Source of the DNA: Peptoniphilus_A harei_B
Lineage (GTDB): Bacteria > Bacillota > Clostridia > Tissierellales > Peptoniphilaceae
Assembly (NCBI GenBank): GCA_032560695.1
Contig: JAWGHR010000001.1
Span: forward strand, 62,001-126,000
Direction: 5' to 3'
DNA: 64,000 nt
This document shows, piece by piece, positions 35,222 to 44,009 of this stretch. Positions within the stretch are counted from its first letter, which is position 1. Every line of letters starts with the position of its first letter. Both the position numbers and the translations under genes were made by a program. The notes beneath the pieces are model-generated. The model had not been told where the DNA came from. It worked only from the letters and a program-made list of their open reading frames with translations, and did no database searches.

Positions 35222-37830
35222 TTTAACTCCTTAGATTTTTTAACTATTTCATCTAATAAATTAAAGGCCTCCATAGGACTTATCTCAAGTATGTTTATGT
35301 CCTTTAATTTATTGATAAAATTATCAAGCTCTGGGCTGGTTTTTTCTTCTCTTACATATTCCTTATTTAGATCAATATTAAGTCCTTCATTTTCTTTCTC
35401 AATAAGAGCTAGAACATCCTTGGCCCTATTAATTATTCTATCATCAATGCCTGCAAGTTTTGCTACATCAATTCCATAAGAATTATTTGTGAATCCCTTT
35501 ATTATTTTTCTTAAAAAGATAATATCATCTTCTTGCCTATCTACGGCTATAGTTAGGTTTTCAATTGAATCATATTTATCTTCAAGGTGGACCAATTCAT
35601 GATAATGGGTTGCGAAAAGTGTTTTTGCCTTAATATTTTCTGCAATATATTCTATTATTGCATTTGCTATTGCAAGTCCGTCAAAGGTGCTTGTACCTCT
35701 TCCCACTTCATCCAGTATTAAAAGTGAGCTAGAAGATGCATTTTGTATTATATCGGCAACTTCTTGCATCTCAACCATAAAAGTTGATTGACCCATAGCC
35801 AAGTTATCACTAGCACCTATTCTTGTAAAAATCCTGTCTACAAGTGAAATGTTACAAGAGTCACAAGGCACAAAGCAACCAATATGTGCCATAATAGTAA
35901 TAAGAGCAACTTGCCTCATATATGTTGACTTACCTGCCATATTTGGACCAGTAATTATATGAATCATATTGTTCTTAGTATCTATATAGGTGTCATTTGG
36001 CACAAAGAATTCATCTTTCATATAAGACTCCACTATTGGATGTCTTCCTGCTTTTATCTCGATATAGCCCTCATTGTTAAACTTTGGCCTAACATAGTTA
36101 TTTAAATTTGAAACCTTAGCCAGAGATAAAAGAGAATCAAGTTTTGAAAGCTTATCTGCAAGAATTTGTATTCTATAAATTTCTTTACCTATAAAATCCT
36201 TTAAATTATTATAAATTTCAGACTGCATAGACAAGGCTCTCTCTTTGGATCCAAGTAATTTTCCTTCCATATCCTTTAATTCCATGGAAAAGAACCTTTC
36301 TGAACCTACCAAAGTTTGCTTTCTAATGTAATCCTCTGGCACTTGATCTAGGAAGGACTTTGTAACTTCAATAAAATATCCTAAAATTTTGTTGTGTTTT
36401 ACCTTTAATTTTTTTATTCCTGTCCTATTTCTTTCCTTTTCTTCAAAATCAAGCAACCAATTTTTACCTTCTGTAGCAATTTTAAAGAGATCATCTAATT
36501 CAGAAGAATACCCCTCTTTAATAATCCTATTTTCTTCAATTACAACAGGCGGATTTTCTATTAAAACTTTATCTATTTCATCGTAAACATCCGATAGATT
36601 AATAAATTCTTTAGAAAGTAATTTTAAATAATTATTATCTTGATTTTCTAAAATTACTTTTATTTTATTTGCATTTTCGATTGTAGATTTAAGAGAGTAT
36701 AGCTCACGAGGATTTATGCTTTCATTTGATATTTTCACAACTAGTCTTTCAATATCATAAACTTCTCTTAAAATCTTTTCTATTTTATCTTGCAACAATA
36801 AATCCCTTGTAAAAGATTCGATAATATTTTGTCTTTCCTCAATTTTATTTAAATCAACTAATGGACTTTCCACCCATTTTTTTAATTTTCTTGAACCCAT
36901 AGAAGTACTGCACTTGTCTAATACATTTAAAAGTGATCCCTTTTTAGTAAAGGTGTTTAAACCCTTAACTACTTCAAGTGTTCTCTTTGAGCTTTCGTCC
37001 AAAAGTAAAAAATCATAATTATTGTAATAAGAAATATTATTTATGTGTTTTAAGTTTATCTTTTGAGTTACAACTAAATACTGTAAAATCTTTTTTAGCG
37101 ATGTATAATCAGCTATCTTATTATCAGATAGGAAGTCTTTTAAATTGTTTTTAAAATTATCACTAAAATAATTGCCAAAATCCTTAAATATATTACTTTC
37201 TTTTAGATTTTCAGAAATGTAAGGGTTTAAAAAAATATTATTCTTTTTTATTTCTTTTTTTAAAGTAGATAAGGCATCTTCATTAATTAGAATTTCATTG
37301 GGACTAATCCTATCTATTTGGTCTTGAAGGAATCTAAATAGATCTGTCTTAGATAAAAAAGTCTTATCAGTAAAATAAATTTCTCCTGTGGAATAGTCTG
37401 AATAAGTTAAGTTTAAAAAATATCCTTGAATATAAATGGATAATAGATAATTATTTAGATCACTCTTTAAATATTCTGTATCCGTAAAGGTCCCTGGTGT
37501 AATAATTTGCGTAACTTCTCTCTTTACAATACCCTTCGCTAATTTTGGATCTTCTACTTGGTCACAAATTGCAACCTTGTAACCCTTATCTATTAATTTC
37601 GAAATATAAGAAGATGCTACGTGGTAAGGGACACCACACATGGGAGCTTTTTCTTCTAATCCAGCATCTCTTCTAGTAAGAGTTATTTCAAGTTCTCTTG
37701 ATGCCAATAGGGCATCATCAAAGAACATCTCATAAAAGTCCCCAAGTCTAAAAAATAGAATGGAGTCTGGGTTGTCATCCTTAACAGCAAGATATTGCTG
37801 CATCATTGGAGTTAATTTTTCACGATTCAA
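35218..37830 (-). CDS. mutS: DNA mismatch repair protein MutS
   Basis: Recognises mispaired bases. I set the start at TTG 37830 (870 residues), six bases after AGGTG; an in-frame GTG at 37839 is part of that site. Motifs: the mismatch-binding Phe in FFRLGDFYEMF, connector, lever and clamp domains, Walker A GPNMAGKSTYM, LILDEVGRGTST and FATHYHEL. It overlaps miaB by 11 bases and mutL by four, so the operon is tightly coupled. Confidence 0.96.
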   Translation of the reverse strand: MNREKLTPMMQQYLAVKDDNPDSILFFRLGDFYEMFFDDALLASRELEITLTRRDAGLEEKAPMCGVPYHVASSYISKLIDKGYKVAICDQVEDPKLAKGIVKREVTQIITPGTFTDTEYLKSDLNNYLLSIYIQGYFLNLTYSDYSTGEIYFTDKTFLSKTDLFRFLQDQIDRISPNEILINEDALSTLKKEIKKNNIFLNPYISENLKESNIFKDFGNYFSDNFKNNLKDFLSDNKIADYTSLKKILQYLVVTQKINLKHINNISYYNNYDFLLLDESSKRTLEVVKGLNTFTKKGSLLNVLDKCSTSMGSRKLKKWVESPLVDLNKIEERQNIIESFTRDLLLQDKIEKILREVYDIERLVVKISNESINPRELYSLKSTIENANKIKVILENQDNNYLKLLSKEFINLSDVYDEIDKVLIENPPVVIEENRIIKEGYSSELDDLFKIATEGKNWLLDFEEKERNRTGIKKLKVKHNKILGYFIEVTKSFLDQVPEDYIRKQTLVGSERFFSMELKDMEGKLLGSKERALSMQSEIYNNLKDFIGKEIYRIQILADKLSKLDSLLSLAKVSNLNNYVRPKFNNEGYIEIKAGRHPIVESYMKDEFFVPNDTYIDTKNNMIHIITGPNMAGKSTYMRQVALITIMAHIGCFVPCDSCNISLVDRIFTRIGASDNLAMGQSTFMVEMQEVADIIQNASSSSLLILDEVGRGTSTFDGLAIANAIIEYIAENIKAKTLFATHYHELVHLEDKYDSIENLTIAVDRQEDDIIFLRKIIKGFTNNSYGIDVAKLAGIDDRIINRAKDVLALIEKENEGLNIDLNKEYVREEKTSPELDNFINKLKDINILEISPMEAFNLLDEIVKKSKELK

Positions 37831-39220
37831 TCTTTTCACCTACTAGAGAAAAACTATTTGCATCTTTTATCCTAACTTTTACAATATTTCCAACATCGTT
37901 TTTATCGCCTTTGAAATTAACTAATTTAAATTCATCAGTTCTACCACTTACCTTGCTTTCGTTTTTCTTAGAAATATCTTCTACAAGAACATCCACATCT
38001 TTACCAATGAATGCCTTGTTCTTTCTTTCTTGAATTGGATAAAGAACATCAAGTAGTCTTTCAAACCTGTCATGTTTAACTTTATCTGGAACTTGGTCTG
38101 TCCTATTAGCAGCTGGAGTATTTTCTCTTACAGAATAAATAAAGGTAAAAGCTGTATCGTACTCGACTTTTTTCACCAGATCTAAAGTATCAAGAAAATC
38201 TTCCTCACTCTCTCCTGGAAAACCAACCATAATATCTGTTGAAAGTGCTATATTTGGATTAACGCTTTTAACTTTATCAATTTTTCTAAGATAATCTTCC
38301 TTAGTATACTTTCTATTCATCATCTTAAGGACTCTTGATGAACCTGCTTGAACAGGTAAGTGTAGAAAATTACACAGTTTGTCAAGATTTTTAAAAGAAT
38401 AAATAAGCTCATCTGAAATATCCTTAGGGTGTGAAGTCATAAATCTGATTCTCTCAATACCTTTTATATCGTTAATTTCTTCTAAAAGATTAGCAAATGA
38501 AAATTTCTCATCAAGTGTTTTTCCATAGGAATTTACATTCTGTCCTAGTAGTGTTACTTCTTTAGTTCCATGCCTTGCTAAATCTTCTATTTCTCTTATG
38601 ATTTCACCAGGTCTTCTGCTAGTTTCTCGGCCTCTTGTATAAGGAACTATACAATATGAGCAGAAGTTATTGCAACCGTACATAATATTAACATAGGACT
38701 TAAAGTTATAAAGTCTATTAGCTCCAAGCTTATCATCAATACTAAGTGCATTTTCTTCAATATCCATTGCAAGCTTTGTTCCATTATATGACGCAGTTAG
38801 GAGTTCAGGTAATTTCCAAATATTATTTGTTCCAAAAATTATATCTACATTTGGAAATTTTTCTATAACATAGTTCCTAGACTCATCCCTTTGCATCATG
38901 CATCCACAAACTGCAATTTTAATATTTTTCTTCTTTGATTTTAAGTTCTTTAAATTTCCCAGTTGACCATAAACCTTATCTTCAGCAGAATGTCTAACTG
39001 AGCAGGTGTTTAAAATAATAAAATCAGCTTCATCAATTTCATTTGCAAAGCTATATCCCATTTTTTCAAGAAGCCAAGTTATTTTCTCTGAATCGTGCTC
39101 GTTCATTTGACATCCATGAGTTATAACAAGTGCCTTCTTCTCCTCAACGCTTTCTTTAATCTTTCTAATATATTCATTTACATTGTTATTTATATCATTT
39201 ATTAATTCTTTATTTTCCAT
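37820..39220 (-). CDS. miaB: tRNA-2-methylthio-N6-dimethylallyladenosine synthase MiaB
   Basis: Radical-SAM enzyme adding a methylthio group to i6A37 in tRNA. The 466-residue protein has the UPF0004 domain (THGCQMNEHDSE, NTCSVRHSAEDKVYGQLG), the radical-SAM cluster CNNFCSYC followed by IVPYTRGRE, and a C-terminal TRAM domain. First gene of the operon ending with ynbB; a good promoter lies about 27 bases upstream. Confidence 0.96.
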   Translation of the reverse strand: MENKELINDINNNVNEYIRKIKESVEEKKALVITHGCQMNEHDSEKITWLLEKMGYSFANEIDEADFIILNTCSVRHSAEDKVYGQLGNLKNLKSKKKNIKIAVCGCMMQRDESRNYVIEKFPNVDIIFGTNNIWKLPELLTASYNGTKLAMDIEENALSIDDKLGANRLYNFKSYVNIMYGCNNFCSYCIVPYTRGRETSRRPGEIIREIEDLARHGTKEVTLLGQNVNSYGKTLDEKFSFANLLEEINDIKGIERIRFMTSHPKDISDELIYSFKNLDKLCNFLHLPVQAGSSRVLKMMNRKYTKEDYLRKIDKVKSVNPNIALSTDIMVGFPGESEEDFLDTLDLVKKVEYDTAFTFIYSVRENTPAANRTDQVPDKVKHDRFERLLDVLYPIQERKNKAFIGKDVDVLVEDISKKNESKVSGRTDEFKLVNFKGDKNDVGNIVKVRIKDANSFSLVGEKIES

Positions 39221-39246
39221 AATACATCCTCATTTCATATCTTTAT

Positions 39247-39276
39247 ATTATAACTGAAAAATAGCCACTTTATCAA
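39247..39276 (-). promoter_or_regulatory. Promoter of the miaB-mutS-mutL-miaA-ynbB operon
   Basis: On the minus strand TTGATA (39276-39271), an 18-base spacer and a perfect TATAAT (39252-39247) lie just before miaB, directly behind the terminator of the preceding gene. Confidence 0.7.
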
Positions 39277-39279
39277 GAA

Positions 39280-39303
39280 AAGAGTATGCATGAACATACT
39301 CTT
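39280..39303 (-). terminator. Terminator after the FAD dehydrogenase gene
   Basis: AAGAGTATG pairs with CATACTCTT around a six-base loop, followed on the minus strand by TTTCTTG. The stem takes in part of the gene's stop codon. It marks the end of the der-to-FAD operon. Confidence 0.75.
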
Positions 39304-40678
39304 AAGATAATATATTATTTAAATATCTAGCAACGTAAACGCCGCAAGCAGAGGCTTGTGAAAGTGAATGAGTTGCACCTCCACCATCGCCTACAACAAA
39401 TAATCCATCAACTGAAGTTTCAAAATTGCTGTCCGTTTCTACCCTTGAATTATAGAATTTGACTTCCACTCCGTATAAAAGTGTGTCGTCATTGGCAGTA
39501 CCAGGAGCGATTTTATCAAGTGCATAAATCATCTCGATGATAGAATCCAGTTGTCTCTTAGGAATTACTAGAGACAAGTCTCCTGGTGTAGCCTTAAGAG
39601 TAGGTTCTGTAAAACACTTTTGCATTCTTCTCTCATCAGATCTTCTACCTTTTACTAAATCACCAAATCTTTGAAGAAGAACTCCTCCACCTAGCATATT
39701 AGATAACTTGGCAATTGATTCACCATATTCATTAGAATCCTTAAAAGGTTCAGTAAATTTATTGCTAACAAGAAGAGCAAAATTAGTGTTTTCTGATTGA
39801 AGTTTTGGATCAGCATAAGAGTGACCATTTACAGTGATTATCCCATTAGTATTTTCAGCTACAACTTGCCCATAGGGATTCATGCAGAATGTCCTTACTA
39901 AATCATTGTACATTTTTGTTTGGTATACTATTTTTGATTCATAAACAGCATCTGTTATATGCTTAAAGACCTCTGCTGGTAGTTCCACCCTAACACCAAT
40001 ATCAACTTGGTTGGAAAATAATTTAATATTAAATTTTTTACAAATTTCAGAAATCCATTTAGATCCACTTCTACCTGAAGCGAGAACTAACTTATCACAA
40101 GAAAAGCTTTCTCCCTTATCACTAGTTAGGATAAATTTGTCTTTCTTTTCAACATCAACAATAGTTGTGTTAAAAATCATTTCAACTTTATCCTTTGTCC
40201 ATTCATAAACTTTTTCAAGAATTTTAAGATTTCTATCTGTACCAAAGTGCCTTACCTTGGCATCAAGAAGATGTAAGTCATGTTTTAGTGCAAGAGTCTT
40301 TAGATTAGAAGATTTTGTCTCATATAGTTTAGAATTTCCTCCATCAAAGTCACAAAGAACTTTATCAACATATTCCATGAGCTCTATGGAATCCTCTTTT
40401 CCAAGAAAGTCATGCATTTGTCCACCAAAATTTGTCGTAATGTTATATTTTCCGTCAGATAAAGTTCCAGCTCCACCATAACCATTCATAATGTTGCAAG
40501 GTTCGCAGGAGATACAAGTCTCAACCTTGCCAGTTTTTATCGGGCACTGCCTTCTGTAAATTGAATTTCCCTTATCTATTACTAGAACCTTTAGGTCAGA
40601 ATTTAGTTTTTTAAATTCATAGGAAGCAAATACACCAGAAGCACCTGCTCCTACAATTATTACATCATAGTCTTTCAT
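39302..40678 (-). CDS. FAD-dependent dehydrogenase of the COG2509 type
   Basis: The 458-residue protein has an N-terminal dinucleotide-binding site IIVGAGASGVFASYEF and a C-terminal FAD-closing motif GLFVVGDGGGATHSLSQA. After the nucleotide site it carries clustered Cys (RRQCP, then CISCEPCNI) followed by GYGGAGTLSDGK, typical of this uncharacterised dehydrogenase family. The substrate is unknown. It is the last gene of the der-to-rluD operon, ten bases from rluD, and ends in a terminator. Confidence 0.8.
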   Translation of the reverse strand: MKDYDVIIVGAGASGVFASYEFKKLNSDLKVLVIDKGNSIYRRQCPIKTGKVETCISCEPCNIMNGYGGAGTLSDGKYNITTNFGGQMHDFLGKEDSIELMEYVDKVLCDFDGGNSKLYETKSSNLKTLALKHDLHLLDAKVRHFGTDRNLKILEKVYEWTKDKVEMIFNTTIVDVEKKDKFILTSDKGESFSCDKLVLASGRSGSKWISEICKKFNIKLFSNQVDIGVRVELPAEVFKHITDAVYESKIVYQTKMYNDLVRTFCMNPYGQVVAENTNGIITVNGHSYADPKLQSENTNFALLVSNKFTEPFKDSNEYGESIAKLSNMLGGGVLLQRFGDLVKGRRSDERRMQKCFTEPTLKATPGDLSLVIPKRQLDSIIEMIYALDKIAPGTANDDTLLYGVEVKFYNSRVETDSNFETSVDGLFVVGDGGGATHSLSQASACGVYVARYLNNILS

Positions 40679-40688
40679 TTAATATCTC

Positions 40689-41582
40689 CTAACTAAATTT
40701 ATTTATAAAATCTTCAAATCTTTTTGGAAAATTATCCCTTATTTCTAATTCTTCTCCACTTATTGGGTGATTGAATTTAAGTATATAAGCATGTAAAAGC
40801 TGTTTATTTATTTTAAACTTGTTTTTTATTCCATAAACCTCATCACCAACCACTGGGTGATTTACATAAGCCAAGTGAACTCTAATTTGATGAGTTCTTC
40901 CTGTGTGGAGGTGAACATCTAAAAGAGTATACTTATTAAAGTTTTCTAAAACTTTAAAGCTAGTGTAGGCTTCCTTAGAATTTTCATCAATGACCTTCAT
41001 CTTAATCCTATTATTAGGATCTCTTCCTATAGGGGCCTTAACATCAAAATCTTCATAAATGTTTCCATGACAAATTGCAAGATAGTGCTTATCTATCTGT
41101 CTATTTTTAAACATTTCAACTAATTTGTAATAGGCTTCATCTTTTTTTGCAATAAGCATTAGACCAGATGTATCCTTGTCTAACCTGTGAACGATACCTG
41201 GTCTATCATTATCTATAGGATTTGATATTTCTTTAAATTTATACAAAAGTCCATTCACTAAAGTTCCACTTTTATTTCCAGCTCCTGGATGAACAACGAG
41301 GTCTTGTGGTTTTGATATTACAGCAAGGTAATCATCTTCATATAAAACATCAAAATCAATTTTTTCAGGTGACAAACTAAAATCATCTTCATATTCTACA
41401 GTTATCTCATCATTTAATTTTAAGCTGTAACCAGCTTTAACTTTATTTTTATTCAATAGAATATTTCCGTCTACAATATTCTTTTTAATTTGTGACCTAT
41501 TTATTTCAAGATTTTCTTCTAAAAACTTATCTAACCTTAGTCCTACTGACTCCTTATCTACATTGAAAGTGTTTTGGTACAT
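40689..41582 (-). CDS. RluD-family 23S rRNA pseudouridine synthase
   Basis: The 297-residue protein has an N-terminal S4 domain (GLRLDKFLEENLEINRSQIKK) and the RluA/RluD catalytic domain with RLDKDTSGLML containing the catalytic Asp, LVVHPGAGN, and GRTHQIRVHLAY. Position next to lspA matches the Bacillus YlyB arrangement. I cannot separate RluD from its paralogues by eye, so no symbol is given. Confidence 0.9.
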   Translation of the reverse strand: MYQNTFNVDKESVGLRLDKFLEENLEINRSQIKKNIVDGNILLNKNKVKAGYSLKLNDEITVEYEDDFSLSPEKIDFDVLYEDDYLAVISKPQDLVVHPGAGNKSGTLVNGLLYKFKEISNPIDNDRPGIVHRLDKDTSGLMLIAKKDEAYYKLVEMFKNRQIDKHYLAICHGNIYEDFDVKAPIGRDPNNRIKMKVIDENSKEAYTSFKVLENFNKYTLLDVHLHTGRTHQIRVHLAYVNHPVVGDEVYGIKNKFKINKQLLHAYILKFNHPISGEELEIRDNFPKRFEDFINKFS

Positions 41583-41585
41583 AAA

Positions 41586-42041
41586 TCACCTTTTGTTATC
41601 GTGAAGCAGTATTCCTATGGAGATCAAAATGGTTCCCACAACTATGAATACATCAGCAAAATTAAAAATGGCAAAATCATATCCAAAAAATCTCATACTT
41701 ATAAAATCTATAACATAGTGAAGTCTTATTCTGTCAATAAAATTACCAATTGTTCCACCAATTAATAAACTGAAGCTAAGTAGGTATATAAAAGGAACTT
41801 TATTATAATTTTTAAATAAAAATACAATTAAAATAATTAAAACTGCTACTGTTATAACAGCAAATAAAGATCTAAATCCTTGAAGAATTCCAAAGGCCGC
41901 CCCTCTATTCTCTATGTAATAAAGCCTTAAAAAATTATCTATTAATACAACAGAATCTTCATTAGCTAAGTAAGTAGCAGCTAAGAATTTTGTGAATTGG
42001 TCTATAATAATTAAAATAATGCTAAAAATAGCAACAAACAT
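41586..42041 (-). CDS. lspA: Lipoprotein signal peptidase (signal peptidase II)
   Basis: Aspartyl protease in the membrane that removes lipoprotein signal peptides. The 151-residue protein has four membrane segments, NRGAAFGIL, and both catalytic Asp motifs GNFIDRI and FNFADVFI. It ends four bases before the rluD-family gene, the common lspA-rluD pairing. Confidence 0.96.
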   Translation of the reverse strand: MFVAIFSIILIIIDQFTKFLAATYLANEDSVVLIDNFLRLYYIENRGAAFGILQGFRSLFAVITVAVLIILIVFLFKNYNKVPFIYLLSFSLLIGGTIGNFIDRIRLHYVIDFISMRFFGYDFAIFNFADVFIVVGTILISIGILLHDNKR

Positions 42042-42051
42042 AAATATCTCC

Positions 42052-42834
42052 TCATTTGTTTAATCTCACGATTAATACAAAATTTCCCTTTTTGGTGTTT
42101 CCTTCTATATTAAAAATCCTAAATCTTCCATAATGCCTAAGAGAAACTAAGTCGCCTAGTTCTAATTCTAGATGAGGTCTTTTCTCCTTTGCGAAGTTTA
42201 CCTTAACAAGCTCAGATTTTATCATTTCCTTGACTTTTGACCTTGAAAGATTAAAAACTTTTGCAATTAGATTATCCAACCTAAAAGAAGATACAATTAT
42301 CTTTTTATAATCGTACTCTTTCTTAGGCAGACCACTGGTATCATCTTCTCTTGAAAGTAATATATTATATCGTGATACCTTTGTAAGATTAATTTCTACA
42401 AAATTTGCAATTTCTCTTTTAACAAAAAAATAAGTGTATTTTTCTCCAATTAAAATATCACCTATTTTTCCTCTGTCTATACTAAGACCTAATATGGATC
42501 CTAGTATATCCCCATGTTTAATTTTATTATTAGTTTCAAACTTAAATAGGACAAGATCATCATCTTCATTTTCATACATATAAGAGGGGTATATGTAGAT
42601 AATGCTAGATTCACTATCTTCATATCCCCCATCAACTTCATAAGAAATGTTGTCTTTAAACCTATTCAATATGGAAATAGATAAATTAATCTCGTGAGGA
42701 TTTAGGAAATCTGTTGAAGTCGAAATGTGACTATTCATTACAGATTCCATTTTGTCGATTACTCTTCTAATAGAAATCTTTTCTTCGGGTCTGTTAATAT
42801 GATTAATTAAATCTATTCTGTTTAAATTTACCAA
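42052..42834 (-). CDS. ylmH: YlmH-like S4-domain RNA-binding protein
   Basis: The 260-residue protein has the YlmH layout: an N-terminal domain with TDFLNPHE and a C-terminal S4 domain (RLDNLIAKVFNLSRSKVKEMI). Bacillus YlmH has been linked to stalled-50S quality control, of interest given rqcH at 24111; its location beside sepF is standard. The start is TTG 42834 within the sepF end, with no Shine-Dalgarno, so translation is probably coupled to sepF. Confidence 0.87.
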   Translation of the reverse strand: MVNLNRIDLINHINRPEEKISIRRVIDKMESVMNSHISTSTDFLNPHEINLSISILNRFKDNISYEVDGGYEDSESSIIYIYPSYMYENEDDDLVLFKFETNNKIKHGDILGSILGLSIDRGKIGDILIGEKYTYFFVKREIANFVEINLTKVSRYNILLSREDDTSGLPKKEYDYKKIIVSSFRLDNLIAKVFNLSRSKVKEMIKSELVKVNFAKEKRPHLELELGDLVSLRHYGRFRIFNIEGNTKKGNFVLIVRLNK

Positions 42835-43280
42835 GGGAACATTCCGTTGTTCTTAAGTTGTTCCTTTAATCCATCAATTTCAACATTGTTTGGTGCAAGA
42901 ATAAAGATGTCTTTGTTTACCTTTTGCATCTTGCCATCAAGCGCATAAAGAGCTCCACTAACAAAATCAAATATTTGTCTTTTAACATCAACATCAAGTT
43001 GTTCAAAGTTAAGAACTACTGCCTTAAAATCTCTTAGATCATCAACAATAAGTGGTGATTCATCATAAGATAGTGGTTCATGAACTGTGATTATCATGTT
43101 GCTTGCTGATACCCTAGCTTTTGCTGCTGACTTGTGGCTAGCTGGCTTAGGAGTATAAGCTGGTTCTACAGCTTCACTTTCACTAACCTCATTTTCAAAC
43201 TCATCATCAAAATCTTCATACTCATATTCGTCTGCAAAACCAAAGATTTTCTTTAGTTTATCCATTGTTTTTTCTGCCAT
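42828..43280 (-). CDS. sepF: Cell division protein SepF
   Basis: Anchors and shapes FtsZ filaments at the septum. The 150-residue protein has an N-terminal amphipathic start (MDKLKKIFGFADEYEYED), an acidic then Ala/Ser/Lys linker (about 25-60) and the SepF core (DLRDFKAVVLNFEQLD, FVSGALYALDGKMQKV, IFILAPNNVEI). Neighbours yggS and ylmH match the Firmicute sepF cluster. Overlaps ylmH by seven bases. Confidence 0.95.
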   Translation of the reverse strand: MAEKTMDKLKKIFGFADEYEYEDFDDEFENEVSESEAVEPAYTPKPASHKSAAKARVSASNMIITVHEPLSYDESPLIVDDLRDFKAVVLNFEQLDVDVKRQIFDFVSGALYALDGKMQKVNKDIFILAPNNVEIDGLKEQLKNNGMFPW

Positions 43281-43289
43281 AATATCCTC

Positions 43290-44000
43290 CTAATTATAAT
43301 TTCTATTTCCAAAAAGTTTAGAACCAACTCTAATCATGTTGGAACCTTCTTCTATAGCCAATTTAAAATCATGACTCATTCCCATTGAAAGGTATTTCAT
43401 TTCTACACCTTCATAAGCTTTTGATGAAATTTCCTCAAACTTATTATTCATTTTCTCAAATAATTTTCTTAGTAGAAGTTCATCTTCAGTATTTGGCGCA
43501 ATAGCCATAAGACCTTTGATTTTTATATTTTTGTATTCAAGAAGTTCATATATAAAGTCTTCAGTTTCATCGTACTTTATTCCAAACTTACTATCTTCAT
43601 CTCCAATGTTAATTTGAACTAAGCAGTCCACAATAATGTCATCTTTTTTTGCTCTTTTATCAATTTCTTTTGCCAGCTTAATCCTATCAAGAGATTGAAT
43701 TAATTTGACTTTATTATAAATATATTTTACTTTATTAGTCTGTAAATTTCCAATTAAATGAAAATTTAATTCATTATTTTTTAAACTTTCTTCGATTCTT
43801 TCATTTTCAATTTTAGAAACAAGTTCTTGTACTTTATTCTCACCAAAATCTTTGACTCCAAGTTTGTTGAATTCATCAATCATTTCAACAGGGTGAGTCT
43901 TAGAAACAGCTATTAGCTTAACATCTCTATTAAAGTTAGACTTGTCCTTGGCTATTTCTATATCTTCATAAAGTTTCTTTAAATTATCTTTTAAATCCAA
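43290..44000 (-). CDS. yggS: YggS family PLP homeostasis protein
   Basis: Single-domain PLP-binding protein thought to buffer pyridoxal phosphate; no catalytic reaction is established. The 236-residue protein has the PLP Lys in LIAVSKTHP, FGENKVQEL, HLIGNLQTNKVK and LSMGMSHDF. It starts at TTG 44000 behind GAGGTGA. It stands directly ahead of sepF as in Bacillus (ylmE position). Confidence 0.94.
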   Translation of the reverse strand: MDLKDNLKKLYEDIEIAKDKSNFNRDVKLIAVSKTHPVEMIDEFNKLGVKDFGENKVQELVSKIENERIEESLKNNELNFHLIGNLQTNKVKYIYNKVKLIQSLDRIKLAKEIDKRAKKDDIIVDCLVQINIGDEDSKFGIKYDETEDFIYELLEYKNIKIKGLMAIAPNTEDELLLRKLFEKMNNKFEEISSKAYEGVEMKYLSMGMSHDFKLAIEEGSNMIRVGSKLFGNRNYN

Positions 44001-44009
44001 CTTATCACC

